64,000 bases of DNA from Hygrocybe punicea (GCA_963556145.1 OY744462.1:1302001-1366000), one strand, 5' to 3'. Counted from the first letter of the stretch, positions 11,314 through 23,429 are shown. The notes: generated by a model not told the origin, from the sequence alone. Numbers and translations are program-made.

Positions 11314-13408
11314 TACTGCTGTTCCGGCCCGGCTTGGCCCGGCTTTGGCGGCTTTGGCCCGGCCTGAAGGGGCTCTGGCTTTGTGAAACTTCTAGCCAAG
11401 CCAAAGCCGTCAACCACGGCTTGGCCCTGGCTTGGCCTGGCTCAGGCCACAGCTTTCTAGCCCTACTACTCAGCGAACAGGCAAGGTTTGTTTATTGAGG
11501 CACAAGGGATGCTACTCTATGTCGGACATAGGCTCATCTTCATCATCAACCGGCGACACATCACCTGAGTCATCTGTATCCCCATCGTCCTCACCAAAGC
11601 CATAACCAGCTTCCAATTCTGCTTCCAATGCCAACAAGGGTGCTTGCTCCTGAAAGAGTAGATCATTTCGTATCGCACACTTAATACATTGTAAAGCCTC
11701 AACAATGTCTCCTTTCAAACAGCTGCGGCGTTTGCTGATTGTAATACCACCATGGGAGAATGCACGCTCACTTGAGACCGACAATGCCATAATTGCCAAA
11801 TAGTTCCGGGCTACAGGAACCCAAGCTGGATAGCAATGGCCATTGACCTACAAGGATTCACTTAGTTTGAATAAGATAAGATGTTGGGTTCAACCTACCC
11901 CCCACCACTCGACAGTGGTCCAGCCATCTGGCACATGCTCAATAGTATCCAGGTAACTGCGGAAGTCACGTAACCAGGGCCGCTTGTCAGGTGCTTCTCA
12001 CTCACCGAATGAGCCACTTCCAAATGGCGCCGTAAAGTTGTTACCTCGTCGACCAACATTTTTTGGTTACTATTATACCAATTTCTTGTACCAAATAGTA
12101 TCAACGAACATGATTACTCATGGACATAACTTGCACACCCTGTATTTCTTCTGCTTGCCGTTCATTTCCTTTGACACAGCTGGCTGAAAAAACTGATCAA
12201 CATCGCGTCGCCTGTCTTCACGTGAAGGTGCATCCGCATCCTCGTTGCTGATGTCCTGTACATCCACGTCCATCAAAAGACCATCGTGATCGGTGGCAGT
12301 TGGATTTCCTAACGTGGTTCGTTTCTTTTTGGCTGTAGTGACAATGAGAATGAGTAAAATCAATTTCAATTGGGTGATACATATGGTGCTTTGGTTGGAC
12401 ACCATCCGAAACCTCTTCATCGCTCTCAACAACAGTGATTGGGCGCTTCGGTTGTGGGACAAGCACCTCGGACGACTGAGGCGCTGGACTTGATGTACGC
12501 CGGCTGGGTGGAGACGGAGGCGCGGGTGGAGCCTCTGTTTGTGGGGGATCCACTTGATCATGGCGTGTGTGGAAATCCTCCACAGCCTGGCACTGAAACG
12601 AGAGCTCAGCCTGTTCAATGTTATCAGCATCCCGGAGTTTTGATGCAGGATTGATATGGCGTGTGGTTTTGGGCTCGTTGAGGTTAGTTTCACTGATAAG
12701 CGGTCGTTAGTTGGCAAAGTAAATGAGGGTGACTTGACAGTGTACATGAGATGGCTGAGTTCGGCAGCCAAGTGTTTCAGTTTTATTTCAACAAGTTCAA
12801 GCGGGAAGTCTTGAGGCCAGTCGATTTTCTTAAGATATGAGCAGACCACACCCATCCCACTTGTTCCTTGGCGGATATAGTGCATTCGGCCTTCCGAGTT
12901 GTGACAATCCTCGGCAAAAAGGGCATCAAAGTGTTTATTGAATGTTTCAAATGCGGTTTCACCTTCCGGTCTCGACATGACAGACCAGATCTTGTCTTTT
13001 GTATTTCCCTTTGGAACGGAGGGAGGTAAGGAGTTCAAGAGCGTCGTTATTTTCTTGACAAGGAGCTTGATGTCCTCGATAGCGGGTGGCATCTTGCAAG
13101 GTGAGGTTAGTAGCAGACGAACGAGATGGGGTAAAAGTGACACCGCGGGTAAAGATAATGGCTGGGACAGGGTTGCGTCATGCTTCAGCCATTGGGTGAC
13201 AGGGAAGTTGTGACAGCGGAATGGATAAATATATTATATTAATTAATTATGAGTACCAGGCCGTGGCCTGATGGCCTGGCTTGTGGCTTGCAAACACCCA
13301 GGCCAAGCTGTAAGCCACCAAAAGCTGTCAATATGGCTGGCTGGGCTTGGCTTATAAGGGCCTGGCCTGGCCAGCGCACGGCTTTGAGGCCGGGCCGGAA
13401 CAGCAGTA
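11314..13408 (-). mobile_element. hAT-type transposon, internally deleted, inserted in copy 1
   Basis: TIRs TACTGCTGTTCCGGCCCGGC and its inverse are flanked by an exact 8-bp duplication, GTTTTTAC (11,306-11,313 and 13,409-13,416). The second transposon copy keeps the uninserted site with a single GTTTTTAC (21,555-21,562, reverse strand), which confirms both boundaries. The sub-terminal regions are rich in GGCTTGGCC/GGCCTGG motifs. The 2,095-bp element holds only the ends of a transposase gene. Confidence 0.93.
11512..13092 (-). pseudogene. hAT transposase with catalytic core deleted
   Basis: The N-terminal part begins MPPAIEDIKLLVKKI at 13,092 and runs through a Pro/Ser-rich linker to a BED-type zinc finger (VCKLCP at about 12,120, then TTLRRHLEVAH near 12,010). 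Almost immediately afterwards comes DGWTTVEWWG and the C-terminal dimerisation (hATC) signature LSVSSERAFSHGGITISKRRS (near 11,740-11,800). The RNase H-like core expected between finger and hATC is missing, as only about 200 bp separate them. Frames shift between segments, some through plausible introns. The element could move only with transposase supplied from elsewhere. Confidence 0.8.
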
Positions 13409-13773
13409 GTTTTTACGTCGAGAAACAATAAATGTTGAACAGTTCTGGGACATTTCAGATACTACTACTTGGTTTTCTCTGCACTTTTTTGCAAGGTAAC
13501 ATGAAGAAGTAAATGTACTCCAGTATCCACCAAGTAGTTTTTTCATAGATAGAGTCTGGGTGCTTGAAATTATGTTACAGTTAAAATGCTACATTAGCCA
13601 GTGCCACAGCTGGGCCGCTGATTTAAGTGATTAACATAGATCGACTGCTTGTCAATTTCTGCACTACACTTTTGTGTTCTCCTTCTTATGTTCTCTGGAT
13701 AGGGCTGGATCCCCTCTTCTGCTCTGTTTTGCTGTCTCAAGCTAGGCTGGGCAATCTGGGCCTTCAAATTCAG

Positions 13774-16700
13774 ATGCCAAAAGCTCGCTCTCTGCGCCGG
13801 CCAAAGAAACAATCTCTAGCTCAACAGCAACAGACCCTTTGCATGCATGGATCATCAAATAAAGAAAACATCTCCTTGGATCCTCCACTGGTACCTGTAC
13901 GAGCCTCAACCCAGACCCGATCTCAGGCTATCATCCGCCAACTGGAAGTTACAAGGGCCCAACTGCACGAAACTCATCAACAACTAGACGAATCAAAGCG
14001 CATGTCAGTGTTGGCCCACAAAGAACACCTGCTTGAAGTTTCCTGCCGTGATTCTCACATCACCACATTGCAAAAGAAGCTCACTCGGTCAGAGTCCTCG
14101 CTTTCTTCAGTTCAGGGCATTCTGGAGGCCTCGAAAAATCGTTCTGCATCATTACACCAGTCTCTTCTGCTTGAACGTAGAAAGGTCAAATGGGCACAAC
14201 TGTCAAAAGCATCTCTGTTGGGAGAACTCCATGAAGTCAAGTCTGAACTTTCTCGTTCTCGGAAGGCAACATGTCTAGCTTCATCCCAACTCGCATCTGT
14301 CATGGAGGACTTCCGCCAGAAGATACTATCCATCTCGTCTCACATGAATTGCTCTGATGCGAAGGCTGCTTATCTCAAACGACAACTTTGCGACTCTTGC
14401 AAAAAGGTTCAAAAACTCCAGATGCAAACTTTATGAGCACAATGAGCTCGCAAGAGAGCCCTTGCGATTGCAAAAGCACAAGCCAAGAGATATTTGTCCA
14501 GCTCAATGCTTGTGCATAAAGGAAAGTATACTCCACAAGCGAGAGCGTTGGCAAGAACACTCGTCACATCGGGATGCTCACGGAAATCTGTTGGCCGAGT
14601 AATACATGTAATTTGCAACAGTGTCGGGGTGCCAGTTCGGAGGATCATGAGCTGAAGGACTGTTCAACAAGCACTGATCGAAGGTGGCATTGCTTCGCGA
14701 ATCCAACTGGGCTATGAGATATTGCAGACAGAAGGCAAGTCCGTCAGCTGTATATCTTCATCATGCAAGAATCCACAACTTATCTTGACAACAGGCCTGA
14801 CAGTGAGCGGCGATGGTACATCACATCGAAATATAAACTATGAATCCAAGCACATCACCCTGAAGGCACCGTCGTATTCAATACATTATAGTTCACAGCC
14901 ATCACACCGTGTCCGATTTCTGTCTGTTGCCTTGACAATTGATCACACAAGTGAGACGCAGCTAGCCAACTGGAAGCACCATGTCAACAACATCTCCATG
15001 ACATTCAATGCTAGCCCCTTAGCAAAACGATCTCAATCGGCTCTTGATCTCAATGGATTTGCTCGTAAACTGAAGGGTGCCAACGGTGACCATGCAAATG
15101 ATCAGAAGAAAACTGTGCGACTGATGGAGGAGTGGAAACGAGATGCCAGCCATGCTGCACTTGGTTATGATCAAATATTATCCATGCCATTCGCCGAACT
15201 TCAAGCCGTGTTGTCTCAGGCAGACAGCCAGAAGCTCACTGACATTGGAGGTCTGAGTCTATGGGCCAAGCTGTCAAGCGAGGAGCAGACAGTGGTGAAC
15301 ACACAAATGATGGAAAGTCTGGCAATTTGACTTGGACAAGAACGATTTGCCCAACTATCAGAATCCGAACAGCGCGAAATCAATCTTTTTTTCTGGGCAG
15401 GCTGTTCAATGCACAAAGAGCTCAACTCGGTCAAGGGTGGAAACTCTGCGATGATGCGCTGGTGGGCTGAAAATAATGTTGCTGGACCAGTTCTGTTGGC
15501 GAACAAGGATAACGATGCAGTCCTCACTCTCTCAGCAATTTCTGACAACTCCACACCAGTTGTACGTTGGGCTTTAGAGGTCACAACACAGGGCAGTGTT
15601 AAAGTAGCAAGCCTTGCCGGTGCCCTGTTTAACAACAAGGATGATAAGAAGGGACATCAAGACCTACATCGACACTACTTCCAAGAGATAAAGGGTTCGA
15701 GCTCAACCAAGTTCCCGGACACTAGTAACACCCGCTACCAGTCCCACTGTGAAGTGGCATCCGAGATCCTCAAGTTCCTTCCTCACTATCTTCGTTTTCT
15801 TGAACTAATCCATGACAGAAAGGAGAAGCGCAACTTTAACCATATGGAATTGAATGTGTACAAGGTGCTGCAAGACACTGCTACGTTAATGGAACTCGGT
15901 GTTCTTGTTCTCTATGCTCAGTCGGTCACTCACCCATACATGCGATCAGTCCATGGACAGGGTACAGAAAACACCAACATTCTGAACCTAGGTCCTCTGC
16001 ACACGAAGCTGAAGGCACACATTCGAATGGTCATTTCTTCACCAACTATTTTGGTCGCTTCTGATGTGTCATATGAACATGGCTCACTTGACGGCAAACC
16101 TTGGCATGACTCTGCTGCTGTTTATGCAGTTCTGGCGATGCTTCCGGATCTCCCACATCTTAAACAGCTGCTTGTTGCTTTTTTCGAAGGCGCTCTTGCC
16201 GCCTGGGAATGATTCACGTCCGAATTCAAAATTGGTGGTGCAATTGACTTGGCTATGGCTGCTGAACGCGATTTGGCATTTATGCCATCAACCAATGACA
16301 CAAATGAAGGTGCTCTTGGGATGTGGCACCGGACAGCTCGTCTGAACCCCAATATGACTGTTCAACATTTCTCAGATTAAGTGGCTTTCACACGGAATGA
16401 TACTCAGGCTTTTATGGATGCAGAATTTCAAGCTGAAGATCACGAGTTCCTTCTCAAGGAAGCTCGAATCCTAGATGCCAGCAAAGTTCAAGAAACGGAG
16501 CGGGTGAAGCTGATTGAACACGAGAAACACGAAGTCGAAGAAAAACGCCGAAAAGATGTCGAGAGGAAACGCAAGCAAGCCAAAGTGACTGCAAGACTAG
16601 CATTGGTCGAGGTGGTTACAGAGCGAGTTCTTCTCAATGCAATGAAGGTCAAGGAGCTCGATGACCAGCTTGAGATCCACAGGCGAAGGGACAGTGCCGT

Positions 16701-16872
16701 GCCGATGAAATCCTGCCTCAAGAACAAGGCTGGAAAGCTTGAGGCACTCACTCAAGCAGTTGAACGATATGAGAAGCTCATGCATGACACTTCCTTGCTT
16801 AATGAAGGAGACGTCATTGATTCCCAGAGGTTTGAAGCTGGTCTTGAGAGTGAGGGGGAAGACGTGTGTTAA
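13774..16872 (+). pseudogene. Putative transposase of unassigned superfamily (copy 1), six in-frame stops
   Basis: One frame of 1,032 codons with no frameshift, broken by stops at 14,434, 14,443, 14,653, 15,328, 16,210 (all TGA) and 16,378 (TAA). Residues about 50-240 form a coiled coil. A probable nuclease core follows: SGDGTSHRN (Asp347), LTIDHTSETQ (Asp390), WAGCSMHKELN (Cys544-x2-His547) and TNDTNEGALG (Glu845). The C-terminus is a charged coiled coil. The spacing of two Asp residues, a C(2)H motif and a late Glu resembles the RNase H-type DDE layout with the C/D(2)H signature known from several eukaryotic superfamilies. I recognise this as a repetitive family of unnamed Agaricomycete proteins but cannot place it in a named superfamily. 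Catalytic roles are inference. Confidence 0.7.
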
Positions 16873-16994
16873 AAAAGTTGATTATGGTCAAATTTTTATG
16901 GTACTTGACAGAGATAATATAGACCCCCTAGAGAGTGGCCTTTGGCCAAAATATCCAGTAAATGGTGATGGTGTTGCCCAGAGCAATGAAAACA

Positions 16995-17287
16995 AGTCGT
17001 GTGTCGTTCAGATTCTGCGTTTACCAGCAACCATGTTTATGTAAGCGTCATGATTTGCAACCACATTTGCCCATCACCATATTACAGCTGTTTTCATTGA
17101 GGTGTGGAAACTCCAAAATTTGAAGGTGGCTGTGCATTTCCAAATATGTAGTCTGCCGAGTTGCCATGTACAATTTTGTAGTGCCGACTAAGTACTCTAA
17201 ACGCTCGACAAGTACTCTTTGTCTGCTGAACTGTGATGGCCGATGACCAAAGCACAAGTGGTGAGGATGATGATGCTGCAACACCGG
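16995..17287. repeat. 293-bp direct duplication flanking the gap, left copy
   Basis: Appears identical to 17,488-17,780 on the other side of the N run. It spans the end of transposon copy 1, its TATTACA duplicate and the start of the Tc1-like element. Confidence 0.85.
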
Positions 17288-17487
17288 NNNNNNNNNNNNN
17301 NNNNNNNNNNNNNNNNNNNNNNNNNNNNNNNNNNNNNNNNNNNNNNNNNNNNNNNNNNNNNNNNNNNNNNNNNNNNNNNNNNNNNNNNNNNNNNNNNNNN
17401 NNNNNNNNNNNNNNNNNNNNNNNNNNNNNNNNNNNNNNNNNNNNNNNNNNNNNNNNNNNNNNNNNNNNNNNNNNNNNNNNNNNNNNN
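17288..17487. other. Assembly gap (200 N)
   Basis: Exactly 200 unknown bases with identical 293-bp sequence on both sides. This suggests two overlapping contig ends that were scaffolded without being merged. Confidence 0.9.
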
Positions 17488-17780
17488 AGTCGTGTGTCGT
17501 TCAGATTCTGCGTTTACCAGCAACCATGTTTATGTAAGCGTCATGATTTGCAACCACATTTGCCCATCACCATATTACAGCTGTTTTCATTGAGGTGTGG
17601 AAACTCCAAAATTTGAAGGTGGCTGTGCATTTCCAAATATGTAGTCTGCCGAGTTGCCATGTACAATTTTGTAGTGCCGACTAAGTACTCTAAACGCTCG
17701 ACAAGTACTCTTTGTCTGCTGAACTGTGATGGCCGATGACCAAAGCACAAGTGGTGAGGATGATGATGCTGCAACACCGG
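17488..17780. repeat. 293-bp direct duplication flanking the gap, right copy
   Basis: Matches 16,995-17,287 and repeats the same transposon/Tc1 junction. Sequence after 17,780 continues the gene that is cut off at 17,287. Confidence 0.85.
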
Positions 17781-17884
17781 CCCAACTGAGCCCTCAGGAG
17801 TTTTGCCTACAACTCATATACCATATACCAACCAAGGGAAAACAGGGACCTAAGGGGGCAAAGAAACAGGGACCTAAGGGGGCA

Positions 17885-17891
17885 AAGAAAG
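17885..17891. repeat. 7-bp target site duplication, copy 2, left
   Basis: AAGAAAG here and at 21,766-21,772 immediately outside the TIRs of copy 2. Confidence 0.85.
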
Positions 17892-20800
17892 TGGTGATGG
17901 GCAAATGTGGTTGCAAATCGTGACGCTTACATAAACATGGTTGCTGGTAAACGCAGAATCTGAACGACACACGACTTGTTTTCATTGCTCTGGGCAACAC
18001 CATCACCATTTACTGGATATTTTGGCCAAAGGCCACTCTCTAGGGGGTCTATATTATCTCTGTCAAGTACCATAAAAATTTGACCATAATCAACTTTTTT
18101 AACACACGTCTTCCCCCTCACTCTCAAGACCAGCTTCAAACCTCTGGGAATCAATGACGTCTCCTTCATTAAGCAAGGAAGTGTCATGCATGAGCTTCTC
18201 ATATCGTTCAACTGCTTGAGTGAGTGCCTCAAGCTTTCCAGCCTTGTTCTTGAGGCAGGATTTCATCGGCACGGCACTGTCCCTTCGCCTGTGGATCTCA
18301 AGCTGGTCATCGAGCTCCTTGACCTTCATTGCATTGAGAAGAACTCGCTCTGTAACCACCTCGACCAATGCTAGTCTTGCAGTCACTTTGGCTTGCTTGC
18401 GTTTCCTCTCGACATCTTTTCGGCGTTTTTCTTCGACTTCGTGTTTCTCGTGTTCAATCAGCTTCACCCGCTCCGTTTCTTGAACTTTGCTGGCATCTAG
18501 GATTCAAGCTTCCTTGAGAAGGAACTCGTGATCTTCAGCTTGAAATTCTGCATCCATAAAAGCCTGAGTATCATTCCGTGTGAAAGCCACTTAATCTGAG
18601 AAATGTTGAACAGTCATATTGGGGTTCAGACGAGCTGTCCGGTGCCACATCCCAAGAGCACCTTCATTTGTGTCATTGGTTGATGGCATAAATGCCAAAT
18701 CGCGTTCAGCAGCCATAGCCAAGTCAATTGCACCACCAATTTTGAATTCGGACGTGAATCATTCCCAGGCGGCAAGAGCGCCTTCGAAAAAAGCAACAAG
18801 CAGCTGTTTAAGATGTGGGAGATCCGGAAGCATCGCCAGAACTGCATAAACAGCAGCAGAGTCATGCCAAGGTTTGCCGTCAAGTGAGCCATGTTCATAT
18901 GACACATCAGAAGCGACCAAAATAGTTGGTGAAGAAATGACCATTCGAATGTGTGCCTTCAGCTTCGTGTGCAGAGGACCTAGGTTCAGAATGTTGGTGT
19001 TTTCTGTACCCTGTCCATGGACTGATCGCATGTATGGGTGAGTGACCGACTGAGCATAGAGAACAAGAACACCGAGTTCCATTAACGTAGCAGTGTCTTG
19101 CAGCACCTTGTACACATTCAATTCCATATGGTTAAAGTTGCGCTTCTCCTTTCTGTCATGGATTAGTTCAAGAAAACGAAGATAGTGAGGAAGGAACTTG
19201 AGGATCTCGGATGCCACTTCACAGTGGGACTGGTAGCGGGTGTTACTAGTGTCCGGGAACTTGGTTGAGCTCGAACCCTTTATCTCTTGGAAGTAGTGTC
19301 GATGTAGGTCTTGATGTCCCTTCTTATCATCCTTGTTGTTAAACAGGGCACCGGCAAGGCTTGCTACTTTAACACTGCCCTGTGTTGTGACCTCTAAAGC
19401 CCAACGTACAACTGGTGTGGAGTTGTCAGAAATTGCTGAGAGAGTGAGGACTGCATCGTTATCCTTGTTCGCCAACAGAACTGGTCCAGCAACATTATTT
19501 TCAGCCCACCAGCGCATCATCGCAGAGTTTCCACCCTTGACCGAGTTGAGCTCTTTGTGCATTGAACAGCCTGCCCAGAAAAAAAGATTGATTTCGCGCT
19601 GTTCGGATTCTGATAGTTGGGCAAATCGTTCTTGTCCAAGTCAAATTGCCAGACTTTCCATCATTTGTGTGTTCACCACTGTCTGCTCCTCGCTTGACAG
19701 CTTGGCCCATAGACTCAGACCTCCAATGTCAGTGAGCTTCTGGCTGTCTGCCTGAGACAACACGGCTTGAAGTTCGGCGAATGGCATGGATAATATTTGA
19801 TCATAACCAAGTGCAGCATGGCTGGCATCTCGTTTCCACTCCTCCATCAGTCGCACAGTTTTCTTCTGATCATTTGCATGGTCACCGTTGGCACCCTTCA
19901 GTTTACGAGCAAATCCATTGAGATCAAGAGCCGATTGAGATCGTTTTGCTAAGGGGCTAGCATTGAATGTCATGGAGATGTTGTTGACATGGTGCTTCCA
20001 GTTGGCTAGCTGCGTCTCACTTGTGTGATCAATTGTCAAGGCAACAGACAGAAATCGGACACGGTGTGATGGCTGTGAACTATAATGTATTGAATACGAC
20101 GGTGCCTTCAGGGTGATGTGCTTGGATTCATAGTTTATATTTCGATGTGATGTACCATCGCCGCTCACTGTCAGGCCTGTTGTCAAGATAAGTTGTGGAT
20201 TCTTGCATGATGAAGATATACAGCTGACGGACTTGCCTTCTGTCTGCAATATCTCATAGCCCAGTTGGATTCGCGAAGCAATGCCACCTTCGATCAGTGC
20301 TTGTTGAACAGTCCTTCAGCTCATGATCCTCCGAACTGGCACCCCGACACTGTTGCAAATTACATGTATTACTCGGCCAACAGATTTCCGTGAGCATCCC
20401 GATGTGACGAGTGTTCTTGCCAACGCTCTCGCTTGTGGAGTATACTTTCCTTTATGCACAAGCATTGAGCTGGACAAATATCTCTTGGCTTGTGCTTTTG
20501 CAATCGCAAGGGCTCTCTTGCGAGCTCATTGTGCTCATAAAGTTTGCATCTGGAGTTTTTGAACCTTTTTGCAAGAGTCGCAAAGTTGTCGTTTGAGATA
20601 AGCAGCCTTCGCATCAGAGCAATTCATGTGAGACGAGATGGATAGTATCTTCTGGCGGAAGTCCTCCATGACAGATGCGAGTTGGGATGAAGCTAGACAT
20701 GTTGCCTTCCGAGAACGAGAAAGTTCAGACTTGACTTCATGGAGTTCTCCCAACAGAGATGCTTTTGACAGTTGTGCCCATTTGACCTTTCTACGTTCAA

Positions 20801-21765
20801 GCAGAAGAGACTGGTGTAATGATGCAGAACGATTTTTCGAGGCCTCCAGAATGCCCTGAACTGAAGAAAGCGAGGACTCTGACCGAGTGAGCTTCTTTTG
20901 CAATGTGGTGATGTGAGAATCACGGCAGGAAACTTCAAGCAGGTGTTCTTTGTGGGCCAACACTGACATGCGCTTTGATTCGTCTAGTTGTTGATGAGTT
21001 TCGTGCAGTTGGGCCCTTGTAACTTCCAGTTGGCGGATGATAGCCTGAGATCGGGTCTGGGTTGAGGCTCGTACAGGTACCAGTGGAGGATCCAAGGAGA
21101 TGTTTTCTTTATTTGATGATCCATGCATGCAAAGGGTCTGTTGCTGTTGAGCTAGAGATTGTTTCTTTGGCCGGCGCAGAGAGCGAGCTTTTGGCATCTG
21201 AATTTGAAGGCCCAGATTGCCCAGCCTAGCTTGAGACAGCAAAACAGAGCAGAAGAGGGGATCCAGCCCTATCCAGAGAACATAAGAAGGAGAACACAAA
21301 AGTGTAGTGCAGAAATTGACAAGCAGTCGATCTATGTTAATCACTTAAATCAGCGGCCCAGCTGTGGCACTGGCTAATGTAGCATTTTAACTGTAACATA
21401 ATTTCAAGCACCCAGACTCTATCTATGAAAAAACTACTTGGTGGATACTGGAGTACATTTACTTCTTCATGTTACCTTGCAAAAAAGTGCAGAGAAAACC
21501 AAGTAGTAGTATCTGAAATGTCCCAGAACTGTTCAACATTTATTGTTTCTCGACGTAAAAACATACTGAAACTACACTAGTCCACCATAACACAAGTATA
21601 ATAGGTTACATTCAACTACACAGGTGTCTTGATTTTTCTAGGTTGCAGGAGAATCAGGAAACATGTTACTGTAAGGACCGCTGAAGAGTGTTAACTGTGG
21701 CTTGCCGAGTTTTTGCCGGATGTCATGGGAATATATTTTGGATCTTAGCGCATTGCCCATCACCA
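17892..21765 (-). mobile_element. Unclassified DNA transposon, copy 2 (3,874 bp)
   Basis: TIRs TGGTGATGGGCAA and the inverse, with a 7-bp AAGAAAG duplication. It is nearly identical to copy 1 in reverse orientation but lacks the hAT insertion. Small differences include a ~20-bp segment near 21,582-21,602 absent from copy 1. It is inserted in the first exon of the cargo gene of the Tc1-like element. Confidence 0.93.
18099..21197 (-). pseudogene. Putative transposase of unassigned superfamily (copy 2)
   Basis: Same 1,032-codon frame as copy 1 with the same six stops plus one more. The Arg codon CGA at 16,465 of copy 1 is TGA here (18,504-18,506, reverse strand). The start ATG lies at 21,195-21,197 (MPKARSLRRPKKQS). 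The coiled coil, the two Asp motifs, C(2)H and NEG motifs are all present. Shared stops show that both copies derive from an already dead copy, or arose from a source carrying the same lesions. If so, they were mobilised in trans. Confidence 0.7.
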
Positions 21766-23429
21766 AAGAAAGAGGCGCGAGGCAAAGACCTTCATTTCAG
21801 CTGCACTCCAACAAACTACCTCGGCTTTCTAAATGCACTCCTGAAGCATTACGGGGAATCTAAGTACAAGATCAGTGCTACCCAATGATTTCCATTCAAG
21901 TTTCACTATCCTGGGCAAGCGTATGTAATTTTCTCTTTAGATTTTTTTTGTTCATGCGCTCACTATAAATACAGGAAATCGGATGCACTGGACATTGATT
22001 GTGAGAAAGAATACCGTGAGATGGTTCAAAAACTTGACAACAACCAGTGGAAGAAGGTACACATTACTTTTGACATGGATGATATCAAAAAACGGTGCCT
22101 TGCAATTGTAAGTCTAACTGATGATGAATATACATCTACTAATTATCCTACAGGAAGAAAATGGTTCTGAAAATGAAAATGAAAATGATGGCGACATGTT
22201 GGCACCTACTGGAGAACTCTCGGAACTGGAACGAAATCTTGCTCGCATTCGGGTCTTACTTGAGCAAAAGTATGTCAATGACCATGAAAATTGCTACTCA
22301 TATGTATGCGTGAATGGTTACAAGCTGTGGCTCACACCATTCATGATGCGAGAGTGGGCAATGGCAATTGTGAGGCTTCTTGTTTTGTTCATCACCCATC
22401 ATCTCACACTTTTATTTAGCATGAGGCCAAAGCTACTCTCTTTGACCCACCCTCAACGCAGGCATTTGATTTGGCATTCCGTGACCCTCCTCGCAATCGA
22501 CTTGTCAATAACTCAGCCATTCCAGACACCCACACAGAAAGCTCTGCTGCACCGGTCTCTGATCTTATGGCCATCGCACAAATCATCTCTTCATTTACTC
22601 AGGTTATATGACCAGACAGTGTTGTTTCAGCTGCACCGACTCCAACCAAAACCCCACTCAATTTGCCTCGACGATTATCCCCACCGCTAACACATAGTCC
22701 CTCTGACATCTGCCGTTATCTTAGCTATGCAGAGGAGCGGTTAGGTGTTGAGGGTGCTATGAACTACGCAATACCATTGCAGCTCAAACACTATGGGCCT
22801 GACATACTCTCCGACATTGCACTCACGGATCTCACAGCATCAGATGTGGGTATAGCCCCAGGCGATGCACTCTGGCTAAAACGAGGCAGCACTGATTGGT
22901 GGAATCACATGGCGAAGCATCAGCGAGAGCAGGAGAAATCTACAGGGAAAGACAAGGTTACGGTCTCTTGGAGTGATCCAAACCTGGCGAAGCGACACAA
23001 TCCCGGCCAAGGCTCGACTAATCTTGAAGGATTGGATTTGTCAAACTTAGCCCAAAGCATGGAGAGTGATCCTGTCAAATATGAACAGCGTTGGAATGAT
23101 GGGGGATGTAAACAGTTCTATGGCCCACACATGAAATGAGGAGACAAAGGGTTGATGCAGGATTGTGTTGTCTGGTATTTCTGCGAGGGGTGTCAGGACT
23201 GGTTTCTGGTGCCACCAGGCTACGTTGCTCCCTACCCAAGTGCTGAAGCCGAGGACGATGACCCATTCTGCTAGTCTGTTTTCATCCAATATACCATGAT
23301 ACGTTAGTAGCGTAGTTGTTTCAATGCCTCACAATATACTGTTGCCATTTATTGCCTAACCCGATGCCCAACATGTTGAGAAATAATTGCAGTGCATAGA
23401 TTCAGATGATGTGTACAAAATGGAGAAGA

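Larger units (their letters stand above)
11122..17079 (+). mobile_element. Unclassified DNA transposon, copy 1 (13-bp TIR, 7-bp TSD)
   Basis: Bounded by TGGTGACGGGCAA on the left and the inverse TTGCCCATCACCA on the right, with TATTACA duplicated outside both ends. It is 5,958 bp long because a 2,095-bp hAT element is inserted inside; without that element and its target duplicate it is about 3.86 kb. It carries one long, stop-interrupted frame on the plus strand (13,774-16,872). A second, inverted copy lies at 17,892-21,765 with different target duplications, so these are two insertions and not one palindromic duplication. Its right target duplication overlaps the first bases of the Tc1-like element, so it landed at that element's very edge. 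Confidence 0.85.
17729..23274 (+). pseudogene. Cargo gene of the Tc1-like element, possible SAM-like domain, disrupted
   Basis: Starts MADDQSTSGEDDDAATP at 17,729. It is interrupted at 17,891 by transposon copy 2 and resumes after 21,772 with LGFLNALLKHYGESKYKIS. Further exons follow with short introns (LDIDCEKEYREMVQKLDNN; ELERNLARIRVLLEQKYV; DICRYLSYAEERLGVEG). The segment around 22,700-22,890, ending LTDLTASDVGIAPGDALWLKRG, has the length and helix pattern of a SAM-like domain. The end is Cys-containing (CEGCQDWFLVP) with a stop at 23,272. In-frame TGA codons at 21,886, 22,609 (possibly intronic) and 23,137 fit CGA-to-TGA changes. Related genes are widespread in mushroom genomes, but I know of no function. 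It is non-functional here. A tandem 24-bp unit with AGGGACCTAAGGGGGCAAAG lies at 17,839-17,888. Confidence 0.6.

Noticed and set aside
15409..16212. Separate 267-residue gene beginning MHKELNSVKGGN
   Set aside because: The Met lies inside the conserved WAGCSMHKELN motif. The frame continues upstream through a TGA to the same protein, so it is part of one pseudogene.
11122..21765. A single segmental inverted duplication (palindromic gene pair)
   Set aside because: Each arm has its own TIRs and a different 7-bp target duplication, so two independent insertions explain it better.
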